NCBI RefSeq assembly: GCF_003581585.1
Contig: NZ_QXIR01000001.1
Location: 248,001-312,000 of the forward strand
Length of the DNA stretch: 64,000 nt
DNA from: Bacillus salacetis
GTDB taxonomy: Bacteria; Bacillota; Bacilli; Bacillales; Bacillaceae_B
Direction of reading: 5' to 3'
A model generated the notes under the pieces. The model was not told the origin of the DNA. It ran no database searches and saw nothing but the letters and a program-made list of their open reading frames with translations. The position numbers were made by a program, and so were the translations under genes. Position 1 is the first letter of the stretch. The number at the start of each line of letters is the position of its first letter. Positions 9,249-17,534 of the stretch are shown here, in pieces.

Positions 9249-9791
9249 ATGAATGTCGTAGTTTACTGGAACCATGTCGGAAGAGAACATGGAGGGTTGA
9301 AATACACCAGGGATATCCGAAAGAAAAGCCCTGATATAATTGAGGAAGCCATTCGGTTAAAGGAAGCCCGCGCCCTGAGTCAGCATACACCCAACCGATT
9401 TCTGGCTCTGAACGATTCACTTGTTTTAGAACTTCCTCCTGAAGGCTCCGGAAGAAAATTCATCATCATTTATCAGCTCGATCTCGGACTGCAATTTTCT
9501 TATGGCTTCAAAAGCTCGCATAATGGCTGGCTGATTGATATCGTTCAATATGAAAAGAAGAGGGAAGACTTGATTTGTGTACACGATTTGCTGATCGATA
9601 TCCGTGTCTTTGAGGACGGAAGCTACCATGTGGTTGATATGGATGAATTCCACGAAGCCTGTTCTTTGGGTGCCCTTTCAAAAGCACAGTTGGAGGAAAG
9701 CCTGGCATCGCTGGCCTATATACTGGGGAAACTGAATCAAAAGGAATTCCCGGATTTGGAGCTGATGGAGATTAGAAACCGGTACTTCTAA
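9249..9791 (+). CDS. DUF402 domain protein
   Basis: A 180-residue soluble protein with a DUF402-like core; the diagnostic block is VHDLLIDIRVFEDGSYHVVD followed by MDEFHEA. Characterised DUF402 members include the nucleoside tri- and diphosphatase NtdP, but this family is diverse and no activity is assigned. The ATG at 9249 was chosen for the GGGAGG site eight bases upstream; the open frame starts 17 codons earlier without a site. It is one of the few plus-strand genes in the first 17 kb, divergent from minJ. Confidence 0.75.
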   Translation: MNVVVYWNHVGREHGGLKYTRDIRKKSPDIIEEAIRLKEARALSQHTPNRFLALNDSLVLELPPEGSGRKFIIIYQLDLGLQFSYGFKSSHNGWLIDIVQYEKKREDLICVHDLLIDIRVFEDGSYHVVDMDEFHEACSLGALSKAQLEESLASLAYILGKLNQKEFPDLELMEIRNRYF

Positions 9792-9936
9792 ATAACAAGG
9801 CAAAGACCCGGGTCTGACCGGGTCATTGTCCTTGCAGTCTATCTGCTGCGGCTCGCTTGACAGGAACAAATCTACGCAATACCTCCTGTCCGCCGCCGCT
9901 TTGTATCATTTTTCCGATCCCCAGTCCCTTGTCCGC

Positions 9937-11376
9937 TTAATTCAGCCTCTTCAAATAATCCAAAGCCGCCTTCAGCTGCACATCATTCTTTTCATCTTTT
10001 ACAGCTATATAGATTTCTTCCTGAAGCTTGGCAGCTGTTTCGCTGTCGATCTTCCCGGTTGTACCCAGGTCATGCTTCTGCTGAAAACTCCGGACAGCTG
10101 CTTCCGTTTTTTTATTGTAATATCCATCTGTCCGGCCGGGACTGTACCCAAGCCCTTCAAGCATCTGCTGTGCATTCGCGACCTGCTCATTGTTCATTTC
10201 AGCTTCAAGCGGCTTCTCTGTTTCGAGCGGATGAGAGTAGAAGTAAGCCGGCTGCTTGACCATGATATCAGGCTGTATTCCTTTTTTATGGATCCAGTTG
10301 CCTTTAGGGGTCAGCCATTTGAACATCGTCAGCTTGATATTGCTTCCGTCCCCCATCGGGTATGGCTGCTGGACTGTGCCTTTACCGAATGTTTTCGTCC
10401 CGATCAGCGGATATCCGCCCGCTTCTTTTAACGCTCCAGCAAGGATTTCGGATGCCGAGGCACTTCCTTCATCCACAAGGACAGTGATCGGATAAGGCTT
10501 TTTCTCTTTGTTTTCCGAGAAATATTTCAGCGTATCCCCATTCCGCTCCTGCACCTGTACATATGGTTTCTCTTCCGTCACCAGTTCCGCAAGCATTTCA
10601 TTGACACTCGACAGCAGCCCGCCCGGATTGCCCCGGACATCGATGACCAGCCCGGCGAGCTCCTGTTTTTCAAGCTCTGCCAGCTGCTTTTTAAAATCCT
10701 TCGACGTGTTTTCAGAGAATGAGGAGACTTCAATCACTCCATAATGTTTTCCGTTCTCATTCTTCACATCTGAATGAACGGTCTCAAGTGGAATTTCGTC
10801 TCTTTTCACACTGACTTTGATCGAATCTGACAGACCTTCCCTCATTATCTCCAATTCAACTGAAGATCCTTTCTCACCGCGGATCTTCAAGGTGGCTTCA
10901 TATAAATCCAGGCCAGTGATATTCTCTCCGTCCACTTTCAGGATCTGGTCATTCGGCCTCAACCCTGCTTTTTCAGCCGGCGAATTCTTGAACGGCGCCA
11001 CAATCAGCAGCTTTCCATCCATCACCGTCACCTCCGCACCGATTCCTTCAAAGGATGAACCGAGAGAGTCATTGAACTGCGACGCTGTCTTGGCATCCAT
11101 ATAGACCGAGTAGGGATCGCCCAATGTCTCAAGCATTCCCTGGATCGCTCCCTCCACCAGATCCCCCTTGTCCACTTCTTCTACATATTTATCTGCAATA
11201 AGATCGTAAGCCACTTCGACTTTATGAAGCCTGTCACTCACCGGCCCCCCGCCTGCCAGTTCTCCTTCTGCATTGCTGGTGAACGATTCCTTCAGGCTCA
11301 TCCCGCCATACATCCCCCCTGCACCGGCAAACAGGGAAGCGGCCGCTATGATAATAAGGCTTTTACGCTGATCCAT
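9937..11376 (-). CDS. ctpB: S41 carboxyl-terminal processing protease CtpB
   Basis: A 479-residue exported serine protease. Order: N-terminal signal/anchor (KSLIIIAAASLFAGAGG, 5-21), PDZ domain (~95-170), S41 catalytic core with nucleophile Ser near 307 (DEGSASASE) and the lysine of GTKTFGKGT near 332, then a C-terminal PG_binding_1 domain (~400-450). Ser-Lys spacing and length match B. subtilis CtpB, which cleaves SpoIVFA to signal sigma-K activation during sporulation. ATG 11376 follows AGGAGG; the open frame runs upstream into a dispersed repeat and that part is not coding. In B. subtilis it lies between ftsX and minJ; here ~10 kb separates it from ftsX. Confidence 0.93.
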   Translation of the reverse strand: MDQRKSLIIIAAASLFAGAGGMYGGMSLKESFTSNAEGELAGGGPVSDRLHKVEVAYDLIADKYVEEVDKGDLVEGAIQGMLETLGDPYSVYMDAKTASQFNDSLGSSFEGIGAEVTVMDGKLLIVAPFKNSPAEKAGLRPNDQILKVDGENITGLDLYEATLKIRGEKGSSVELEIMREGLSDSIKVSVKRDEIPLETVHSDVKNENGKHYGVIEVSSFSENTSKDFKKQLAELEKQELAGLVIDVRGNPGGLLSSVNEMLAELVTEEKPYVQVQERNGDTLKYFSENKEKKPYPITVLVDEGSASASEILAGALKEAGGYPLIGTKTFGKGTVQQPYPMGDGSNIKLTMFKWLTPKGNWIHKKGIQPDIMVKQPAYFYSHPLETEKPLEAEMNNEQVANAQQMLEGLGYSPGRTDGYYNKKTEAAVRSFQQKHDLGTTGKIDSETAAKLQEEIYIAVKDEKNDVQLKAALDYLKRLN

Positions 11377-11421
11377 TCCGTTCCCTCCTATATAAAAGCT
11401 CCAACAGCACCTTTTATGATA

Positions 11422-11609
11422 AGACTGTTTTCGCATAAATTGTTGCTTTCGGAAAAATCCCAAAAGCCGGATTTTTCCCCTGGATACTAGAGTATTATTC
11501 TCATCAGGGAGACCAGCTCTTTTCTTTCTTATCTACAAAGGTTTTCAGATGAATTATTGATAAACCCTTGAATCTGTATCAATTAGCAACAAAGTTTACG
11601 AAAAGAGCC
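11422..11609. repeat. ~190 bp dispersed element with imperfect terminal inverted repeats (R1)
   Basis: The left end ACTGTTTTCGCATAAATTG is mirrored by the right end CAACAAAGTTTACGAAAAG. Internal blocks GCCGGATTTTTCCCCTG and CCAGCTCTTTTCTTTC match the copy at 21572-21764. It occupies the 330 bp gap between metX and ctpB. Confidence 0.85.
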
Positions 11610-11614
11610 TTTGA

Positions 11615-11662
11615 TAAAAAAGACACCACACAAAAACGCTTGAACAGCGGTGCGATGTCTTT
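11615..11662 (-). terminator. Terminator of the metY-metX operon
   Basis: On the minus strand AAAGACATCGCAC and GTGTGGTGTCTTT pair across a long loop and are followed by TTTATC. Confidence 0.6.
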
Positions 11663-11710
11663 GCTATTGAAACTATATGCAGGATGGGGACAAGTTATGA
11701 GTCTCCTTAT

Positions 11711-12751
11711 CTATTTTTCCAAGTGCCCTGAAATATAATGGCCCCACTTTTCAAATTCCGTCAAAAAACCATCATGGCCAAAGAGGGTCTGTATTTCATA
11801 AAAGGCCGACAAGGATACGAGTCCGCAAAATTCCCTGATCACTTCAGGCGGGTAAATCAAATCGTGTGTGTAACCAATGGCGGTCAATTCAGGGCGGAAC
11901 TGTGCTGCCGCTTCTCTCCAGCCGCCTCGCCCCTTCCTGATATCGTGGCTGTTCATCGCAGCCATCAGGTACAAATAGCTGTTGGGATCAAACCGGCCGG
12001 CCAATTTTTCTCCTTGATAAAGGAGATAGGATTCCACTTGATAGAGAGAGTCAGAGGCTTTGGTCCGCTGGAATCTCTTTTCGAATAGCTCCCCCGATCG
12101 GTAGGTGACCATGCCGGCCATCCTTGCCACTTTCAAGCCATTCACTGCGGCAGGTTCTTCGTAGTGCCCTCCCCGCCAGCCAGGGTCTGATATAATGGCT
12201 GTTTTTCCAATTGCATTAAAGGCAATTCCATAGTCTGAAAAATACGGAGTGCCCGCAAGCAAAAATACTTTTTTGACAAACGAAGGATAAAGCAGGCCCC
12301 ATTCAAGAGCCTGCATCCCTCCAAGCGATCCTCCAATTACCGCTTCCAGTGAGGAAATCCCAAGCTTCTCAAGACCTTTGAATTGGGCATTTACCATATC
12401 CCTTACAGTCAGCTCGGGAAATGTCATTCGATAAGGGGCTCCAGTGACAGGATTGATTGAAGAAGGGCCTGTGGATCCGTCACAACCTCCCAGGACATTA
12501 AAGGTCACAATTAAAAATTCATTTGTATCAATATAGGCTGAAGGACCGATCAGTCCCCTCCACCAGCCCGGCCGGTCCTCCGTTCCGATACTGAGATGGC
12601 TTCCTGTCAGGGCATGGCAGACAAGGATGACGGGACCAGATGCTTTCCCCGCCATCTCGTATGCCAATTCCACACTGCTGAGATGGCTGCCGCTTTCCAG
12701 CTGGAGATCTCCCAGCCTGACACTGCCGGTTTGATAGATTGCCTGGCTCAT
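11711..12751 (-). CDS. metX: Homoserine O-acetyltransferase MetX
   Basis: A 346-residue alpha/beta-hydrolase-fold acyltransferase that activates homoserine with an acyl group from acyl-CoA at the start of methionine synthesis. Hallmarks are the nucleophile elbow GGSLGGMQ (Ser ~142), the oxyanion-region HALTGSH, and the C-terminal Asp (YTHDLIYPP) and His (GHDGFL). Acetyl rather than succinyl specificity is inferred from pairing with metY. The ATG lies 3 bp after the metY stop with only a weak site (AAAGA), so translational coupling is likely. The operon is under the SAM riboswitch at 14160-14278. Confidence 0.9.
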   Translation of the reverse strand: MSQAIYQTGSVRLGDLQLESGSHLSSVELAYEMAGKASGPVILVCHALTGSHLSIGTEDRPGWWRGLIGPSAYIDTNEFLIVTFNVLGGCDGSTGPSSINPVTGAPYRMTFPELTVRDMVNAQFKGLEKLGISSLEAVIGGSLGGMQALEWGLLYPSFVKKVFLLAGTPYFSDYGIAFNAIGKTAIISDPGWRGGHYEEPAAVNGLKVARMAGMVTYRSGELFEKRFQRTKASDSLYQVESYLLYQGEKLAGRFDPNSYLYLMAAMNSHDIRKGRGGWREAAAQFRPELTAIGYTHDLIYPPEVIREFCGLVSLSAFYEIQTLFGHDGFLTEFEKWGHYISGHLEK

Positions 12752-12754
12752 TCT

Positions 12755-14053
12755 TTAGACAGAAGCAGCTGCTGCAGCAGCTTTAGTAATCGCCTGGTCA
12801 AGATCCGCCTGCAGGTCTTTGACTGATTCCAGGCCGATGGAAAGCCTGATGAGTTCCTCCGTCACACCAGTCGTTTTCAAATCTTCGCTGCTCAGCTGCT
12901 GGTGCGTGGTAGAAGCCGGATGGATGATCAAGGACTTGGCATCTCCGACATTGGCCACGTGTGACCACAGATTTATGTTATCTATCAATTTCCGGCCTGC
13001 TTCCCTTCCGCCTTTGATGCCGAAGTTCACAATCGAACCATGGCCGTGGGCAAGATACTTTTCAGCCAAGGCATTTGCCGGATGGTTTTCCAGCCCCGGG
13101 TAACTTACCCAGTCCACAGATGGATGCTTCTTTAGGTAACGGGCGATTTCCAGGGCATTGCTGTTATGTTTGGGAACTCTAAGATGCAGTGTTTCAAGCC
13201 CTTGTAACAGAAGGAACGCATTATGGGGGCTTAAGCAGGCACCCAAGTCACGCAGAAGCTGCACCCTCAGCTTCACTGCATATGCAGCTTCGCCGACATC
13301 GACATACCGAAGGCCGTTGTAGCTAGGGTCCGGCTCGGTGAAATCCTTGAATTTCGGGCTGTTCCAATCGAATCGGCCGCCGTCGACAATGATACCGCCG
13401 ATGGCCGTCCCATGTCCGCCGATCCATTTTGTAGCAGAATGGATGACGATATCTGCTCCGTATTGAATCGGCTGGCATCCATAAGGAGATGGGAATGTGT
13501 TATCCACAATCAAAGGGATGCCGTTGGAATGGGCAGCATCTGCCACTTTCTCAATATCGAGGACGTTCAGGCTCGGATTCCCGATCGTCTCAGCGAAAAC
13601 CGCTTTTGTTTTTTCCGTGATGGCATTCCGGATATTCTCAGGATCGGTGCTGTCCACGAATTTCACCTTGATACCATAACGGGGAAGGGTTACGGCAAAG
13701 AGGTTGTAGGTTCCTCCGTAAAGCTTTGATGAGGCAACAATCTCATCGCCCGCTCCCGCTATATTTAAAATCGCCAGGGAAATGGCCGCCATTCCAGAGG
13801 AAACAGCCACTGCCGCAACTCCTTTTTCAAGCAGCGCAATCCTCTTTTCCAAAACATCGACCGTCGGGTTGCCGATCCGTGAGTAAATGTTTCCGGGCTC
13901 GCTTAATGAAAATAAATTCTGTGCATGCTCCGTGTCATTAAAGACATAAGAAGTCGTCTGGTAAATCGGGACCGCACGTGATCCGGTAACGGGATCCGGC
14001 TCCTGGCCTCCATGCAATAATAGTGTTTCCGGGTCGAATTGATGATGTGTCAT
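12755..14053 (-). CDS. metY: O-acetylhomoserine sulfhydrylase MetY
   Basis: A 432-residue PLP enzyme of the Cys/Met metabolism family that converts O-acetylhomoserine plus sulfide to homocysteine. The PLP lysine is K209 in [11 protein letters not shown]; the YSRIGNPT and SSGMAA blocks are characteristic, and the length (~430 rather than ~380) separates it from cystathionine synthase/lyase enzymes. The start ATG has GAGGAGGAACC upstream. It is the first gene of a two-gene operon with metX, preceded by an S-box leader, so direct sulfhydrylation is repressed by S-adenosylmethionine. Confidence 0.93.
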   Translation of the reverse strand: MTHHQFDPETLLLHGGQEPDPVTGSRAVPIYQTTSYVFNDTEHAQNLFSLSEPGNIYSRIGNPTVDVLEKRIALLEKGVAAVAVSSGMAAISLAILNIAGAGDEIVASSKLYGGTYNLFAVTLPRYGIKVKFVDSTDPENIRNAITEKTKAVFAETIGNPSLNVLDIEKVADAAHSNGIPLIVDNTFPSPYGCQPIQYGADIVIHSATKWIGGHGTAIGGIIVDGGRFDWNSPKFKDFTEPDPSYNGLRYVDVGEAAYAVKLRVQLLRDLGACLSPHNAFLLLQGLETLHLRVPKHNSNALEIARYLKKHPSVDWVSYPGLENHPANALAEKYLAHGHGSIVNFGIKGGREAGRKLIDNINLWSHVANVGDAKSLIIHPASTTHQQLSSEDLKTTGVTEELIRLSIGLESVKDLQADLDQAITKAAAAAASV

Positions 14054-14110
14054 AACTGGTTCCTCCTCAAATTTTTAAAAATGGACTGGAAGCGAAGAGG
14101 AATGGCATAC

Positions 14111-14140
14111 GAAAAAGCCCTCTCCGCTAAGAAGAGGGCT
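14111..14140 (-). terminator. Expression-platform terminator of the SAM riboswitch
   Basis: On the minus strand AGCCCTCTTC pairs with GGAGAGGGCT, followed by TTTTTC, between the aptamer and metY. Confidence 0.9.
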
Positions 14141-14159
14141 TGAAAGGTCAATGCTCCTC

Positions 14160-14278
14160 CTCTTATCTTCCAGACTGGTTACAGCCTGTAGGATGTAGCA
14201 CCTTTCCAGGCAAAAAAAACTGCCTGTAGGTTGCCGGGCTTCATAGGGCCTATTCCCTCCGCCGCTCTCGATAAGAGA
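14160..14278 (-). ncRNA. SAM-I (S-box) riboswitch
   Basis: Read on the minus strand, the leader has the canonical S-box elements in order: CTTATCGAGAGCGG..GGAGGGA, GCCCTATGAAGCCCGGCAAC, AAGGTGCTA..TCC, CTGGAAGATAAGAG closing P1. The terminator hairpin at 14111-14140 follows directly. SAM binding should favour termination and shut off metY-metX. Confidence 0.97.
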
Positions 14279-14384
14279 TATCGATTTACTTATGAAATAT
14301 ATATGTCGTATGAATTGGATTATAACTGACTGTTTTTGTAAGGTCAACTACTTTTCAGAATTTTTTTACATTAATGATGAATTT

Positions 14385-14419
14385 GAAGGGGTGCATCGCC
14401 ACGGACGTTGCACCCCTTC
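14385..14419. terminator. Strong inverted repeat, likely terminator
   Basis: An 11-bp perfect stem GAAGGGGTGCA/TGCACCCCTTC, followed on the plus strand by AGATTTCTTTTTAG. No plus-strand gene lies upstream; it more likely ends the leftward transcript of the trans-sulfuration gene, or forms part of the adjacent repeat copy. Confidence 0.45.
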
Positions 14420-14420
14420 A

Positions 14421-14595
14421 GATTTCTTTTTAGTAAACTTTGTTTTTATTCAATATAAAATCCAATCGTATATACCCCAGTGAGCAGGGAAGAAAAGAGC
14501 TGCTCGTTCTTTTTCAAGAGTAAAACCTTTGAATACAGGGGAAAAATCCGGCACTTGGAATCTTGCCGAAAGCAACAATATAAGCGGAAATAGCC
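14421..14595. repeat. R1 dispersed element, inverted orientation
   Basis: Relative to the 21572 copy it is reversed: AACTTTGTTTTTATTCAATAT, then GAGCAGGGAAGAAAAGAGC, ACAGGGGAAAAATCCGG and AAAGCAACAATATAAGCGG. It lies just downstream of the trans-sulfuration gene. Confidence 0.75.
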
Positions 14596-14635
14596 TTTTT
14601 ACAAGCATTTCGATATGCCATTGGCAGGCATTTGT

Positions 14636-15766
14636 CTACTTTGAGGAATCGACAGCATCCCGGAATGCCTTGATGATATCTTCCTCATCTTCTATACCGA
14701 CTGAAATTCGGACAACCCGGGCATTTACGCCGATCTTACTCCTCGCTTCTTCTGATAAAGCACGATGGGAAGTCCCTTGCGGATAGGAGACAGTGGTTTC
14801 CACTCCTGCTAATGTCGGCACGATTTTCACCCAGTCCAACCCTGTGAAAAACCTGTGGATATCCCTTTCTTCGGAAAGCTCGATGGTCACGATGGCTCCG
14901 TTTCCTTTTTCCGAGGCAGTCTTAGGATAATAGACTTTTTTTACACCATCATATCCATCGAGGGCTTCAGCCAATTTTTCAGCATTCCGGCATTGCTGCT
15001 TCATCCGGAGAGATAAAGTCTTGCAGCCCCTGACCGTCAGCCATGCTTCGTGCGGACTGAGGTTGAGGCCGAGGTTAATGACTTTATTTCTTGCTTTTTC
15101 CATTAATTCTTCCGATCCCGTCGTCACACCAGCCGTCACATCACTGTGGCCGCCTATGTATTTGGTCGCGCTGTGAGCGACGATATCCACACCCTCCTTA
15201 TAAGGATTCAGCAGATAAGGAGTAGCGAATGTATTATCAATCATAGTGCGGATGCCGTGTTTCCGGGCAATGGCCACCATTCCTTTAATATCTTCCACCC
15301 TTAAAAACGGATTCGTGATGCTTTCACTATAAAGAAGCTTCGTCTCCGGAGTGATACTGTTTTCAATTTCTTCCGGATTACTGAAGTCAGCAAAAGAGAT
15401 GGTGATTCCGAATGTCTTCAACTCTTCGTTCAGAAGATGATACGTGCCTCCGTAGATATCTTCAGCAGCTACGATATGGCCGCCGGTTTCCGTCACCGCC
15501 AATATCCCGGCCAGAATTGCCCCAAGTCCCGATGCTGCTGCCACGCCGGCAGGGGCATCCTCAAGAGCAGCTGTCATTGCACCCAGTTCATCGGTATTCG
15601 GATTGCCGGACCTTGTATATAGATAAGGGGATTTCCCTTCATAGAACCCTTCCAGTTCTTCCAAAGAGGAAAATGAAAAAGCAGAGGTTTGATAAATCGG
15701 TGTGGTTTTGCTTTTGATGCTGCGGTTATGCAGCGTGCTGTGAACAACTTTTGTGTCGAATTTCAT
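14636..15766 (-). CDS. PLP-dependent trans-sulfuration enzyme (cystathionine gamma-synthase/lyase family)
   Basis: A 376-residue Cys/Met-metabolism PLP enzyme. PLP lysine is K202 in HSATKYIGGHS; other family blocks are YTRSGNPN, ASGLGA and the C-terminal GVETTVSYP. Length fits cystathionine gamma-synthase, gamma-lyase or beta-lyase, which are hard to separate by eye; B. subtilis MetI, MetC and MccB are all relatives. The ATG at 15766 follows AAAAGGGG by nine bases; a TTG two codons earlier is too close to it. No S-box precedes it, so it is not controlled like metY. A perfect short palindrome lies at 15787-15806. Confidence 0.88.
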   Translation of the reverse strand: MKFDTKVVHSTLHNRSIKSKTTPIYQTSAFSFSSLEELEGFYEGKSPYLYTRSGNPNTDELGAMTAALEDAPAGVAAASGLGAILAGILAVTETGGHIVAAEDIYGGTYHLLNEELKTFGITISFADFSNPEEIENSITPETKLLYSESITNPFLRVEDIKGMVAIARKHGIRTMIDNTFATPYLLNPYKEGVDIVAHSATKYIGGHSDVTAGVTTGSEELMEKARNKVINLGLNLSPHEAWLTVRGCKTLSLRMKQQCRNAEKLAEALDGYDGVKKVYYPKTASEKGNGAIVTIELSEERDIHRFFTGLDWVKIVPTLAGVETTVSYPQGTSHRALSEEARSKIGVNARVVRISVGIEDEEDIIKAFRDAVDSSK

Positions 15767-15786
15767 CTTCAAGAACCCCTTTTCTA

Positions 15787-15806
15787 GTAGAAAACGCTTT
15801 TTCTAC
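15787..15806. promoter_or_regulatory. Perfect 8-bp-arm palindrome upstream of the trans-sulfuration gene
   Basis: GTAGAAAA-CGCT-TTTTCTAC lies 21 bp before the start codon. It could be an operator or a small RNA hairpin. I could not match it to a named regulator such as CymR or CodY. Confidence 0.4.
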
Positions 15807-15840
15807 ATTATACGCCAGCAGATTCCGTCTGTCATGCTTT

Positions 15841-15920
15841 ACTGTTTTAACGCACTACCGCGATGGGGGACAGTCCCCTGTTATGCTAAAGTAACAGGGG
15901 ACTGTCCCCCTAGGTGTTAA
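15841..15920. repeat. Double REP-like palindrome (family R2)
   Basis: Two cores, GGGGGACAGTCCCC and GGGGACTGTCCCC, about 30 bp apart with TTTTAACGC and TAGGTGTTAA flanks. The right end overlaps the stop codon of the thioredoxin gene. Confidence 0.8.
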
Positions 15921-16504
15921 TCCATGGACTCCACAAGCTGGATCATCATTTCCTTGTTCATCGGACCAAGAATCTTATGCTGGATCCTGCCTTCCGTATC
16001 AATCATATAGGAAGTGGGGATGGTCTGGGCTTGATAGATAGTGCCCTGGGTTCCCTCCTCATCCAGCGGAATCGGGAAGCTGAGTCCATACTCTTTGGCA
16101 AATTTCTCAATGGCCGGACGACCCTCATCTATGGTTGTCAGATTGACCGCAAGCATTTCGATATTGGCCTCTTCCCGGTACTTTTCATAGTATTCCTGCA
16201 TGTGCGGCATTTCCGCCTGGCACGGCGGACACCATGTTGCCCAGAAGTTAAGAATCACTTTTTTTCCCTTATAATCAGAAAGCGACACTTCTTTCCCCTC
16301 TAAGGTCGTCAAGGTGAAATCCGGTGCAGCGTCCCCTTTTCCTGGACCCTCACTCCCGAATTCGACGTCCAGACCAGATTCTTGCAGCTCTTCTGCAACC
16401 TGTTTTTCCATTTCCTTTTTAGAAGACTGATTCATGATGATATTCCCGATGAATAAACCCACCAGAACTGCAACCAGCCCAATACCCAGGATTTTTTTGC
16501 TCAT
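15917..16504 (-). CDS. TlpA/ResA-like membrane-anchored thioredoxin
   Basis: A 195-residue thiol-disulfide oxidoreductase. One N-terminal membrane anchor (about 5-24), then a redoxin/TlpA-type domain with active site WATWCPPC (~93-100) and cis-proline loop TIPTSYM. Family members such as ResA reduce apocytochrome c or other exported proteins outside the membrane. It overlaps the preceding membrane-protein gene by 4 bp (ATGA), suggesting that protein supplies electrons or is its client. This is not the resABC operon itself, so I leave the symbol blank. Confidence 0.85.
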   Translation of the reverse strand: MSKKILGIGLVAVLVGLFIGNIIMNQSSKKEMEKQVAEELQESGLDVEFGSEGPGKGDAAPDFTLTTLEGKEVSLSDYKGKKVILNFWATWCPPCQAEMPHMQEYYEKYREEANIEMLAVNLTTIDEGRPAIEKFAKEYGLSFPIPLDEEGTQGTIYQAQTIPTSYMIDTEGRIQHKILGPMNKEMMIQLVESMD

Positions 16505-17085
16505 GGAGCACTCCTCCTTATTCTACTCATTGCCAGCACGCATATCGTTATAATGAAATAAGCCATGCTTTCAGTGGATATGATTGATCCCTGGAAAAAA
16601 TTATTCAGCAGCTGGATGACTATAAAAAGCAATAACCAAACCTCCGCTTTTCCCCTTTTCAAGAGGAGATAAAAAAGGCAGAAGCTAATCAGGAGAATAA
16701 GGGCACTCATCATCGTGCCGCTGTCAGCAAGGAAATCAGAAGCTCCCTCATAAACAAGCACTACCAGCATCCACGCAATGATGAGCTGCCGCTTCTCCCC
16801 TTTAAAAAATATGTATAACAACGCTGCAGCTGCACCTAGCCAGAATCCATTAGAACCTCCATTAAAGTAAAGGATGGACAGCGGCTGCCTGATGACACCT
16901 GCAAAATCAAACAATATGATGCTCAGTTTCCAGGTCAGTATAAAATAAAAGACGCTGTTCCCGAACCATTCATTATTATTCTTTCCAAAATATAGCCGTA
17001 AAAATATCCCTGTCACGATAAAAGCTGCGGCCAGCGCCGCCCATGCGGAAGGAGAGCTGAACGCGCCGATACTATACCATTTCAA
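16501..17085 (-). CDS. Polytopic membrane protein of unknown function, partner of thioredoxin
   Basis: About 194 residues, almost entirely hydrophobic, with roughly seven predicted membrane segments and few charged loops (FGKNNNEW, KGEKRQ, KRGKAE). I do not recognise the family; it lacks the cysteine pair expected of CcdA-type electron carriers. It is translationally coupled to the TlpA-like gene. Start choice is uneasy: GGGAGG is seven bases before a TTG at 17085 but only one base from an ATG at 17091. The 450 bp upstream contain a tandem repeat array shared with the divergent gerA operon. Confidence 0.7.
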   Translation of the reverse strand: MKWYSIGAFSSPSAWAALAAAFIVTGIFLRLYFGKNNNEWFGNSVFYFILTWKLSIILFDFAGVIRQPLSILYFNGGSNGFWLGAAAALLYIFFKGEKRQLIIAWMLVVLVYEGASDFLADSGTMMSALILLISFCLFYLLLKRGKAEVWLLLFIVIQLLNNFFQGSIISTESMAYFIITICVLAMSRIRRSAP

Positions 17086-17203
17086 ACCCATACCTCCCTG
17101 CAATTTTATGCAGCACTACACTATCTCCTATCATAACAGCAGGCGAACCGTAACCGCCGGTTAAATTTTGAACAAAGTAAAAACCCTTCCCTGATACTGT
17201 ATG

Positions 17204-17412
17204 CCTTCTATGCGCATTTTTCATCACGGCTTATCTCCATTTCGGGCTCTACACGCCTTCTGATTCAGCTCACATCTCCGTTTTGGACTCTACGACCCTT
17301 CTACGCGCCTTTTCATTCCAATCCCAACTCCGTTTTGGACTCTAACCTCCTTCTACGCGCCTTTTCACTCAAACTCCGCCTCCTTTTTGGACTCTCCCCG
17401 CCTTCTATACAC
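17204..17412. repeat. Tandem array 3: ~52 bp period, about four units
   Basis: Units begin CCTTCTA(C/T)GCGCCTTTT and contain CTCCGTTTTGGACTCT. Starts are at about 17204, 17256, 17297, 17349 and 17401, giving spacings of 52, 41, 52 and 52. The array lies in the divergent intergenic region between the membrane-protein gene and the germination operon. No ORF or promoter is evident in it. Confidence 0.8.
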
Positions 17413-17534
17413 CTTTTAAAATTTTTCAGGTCCATCCCAAGCCCTTTCATCCAAAATTTCTAATCTTCAAGAGCCATTAATTACATAACTAAGCAATTCT
17501 TGTACACGCTATGAAGTATCGGAGGTGGAGAATC

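Noticed and set aside
11377-11463. N-terminal extension of CtpB by 29 codons
   Set aside because: These codons come from the adjacent R1 repeat. ATG 11376 has an AGGAGG site and gives the normal signal-anchor start.
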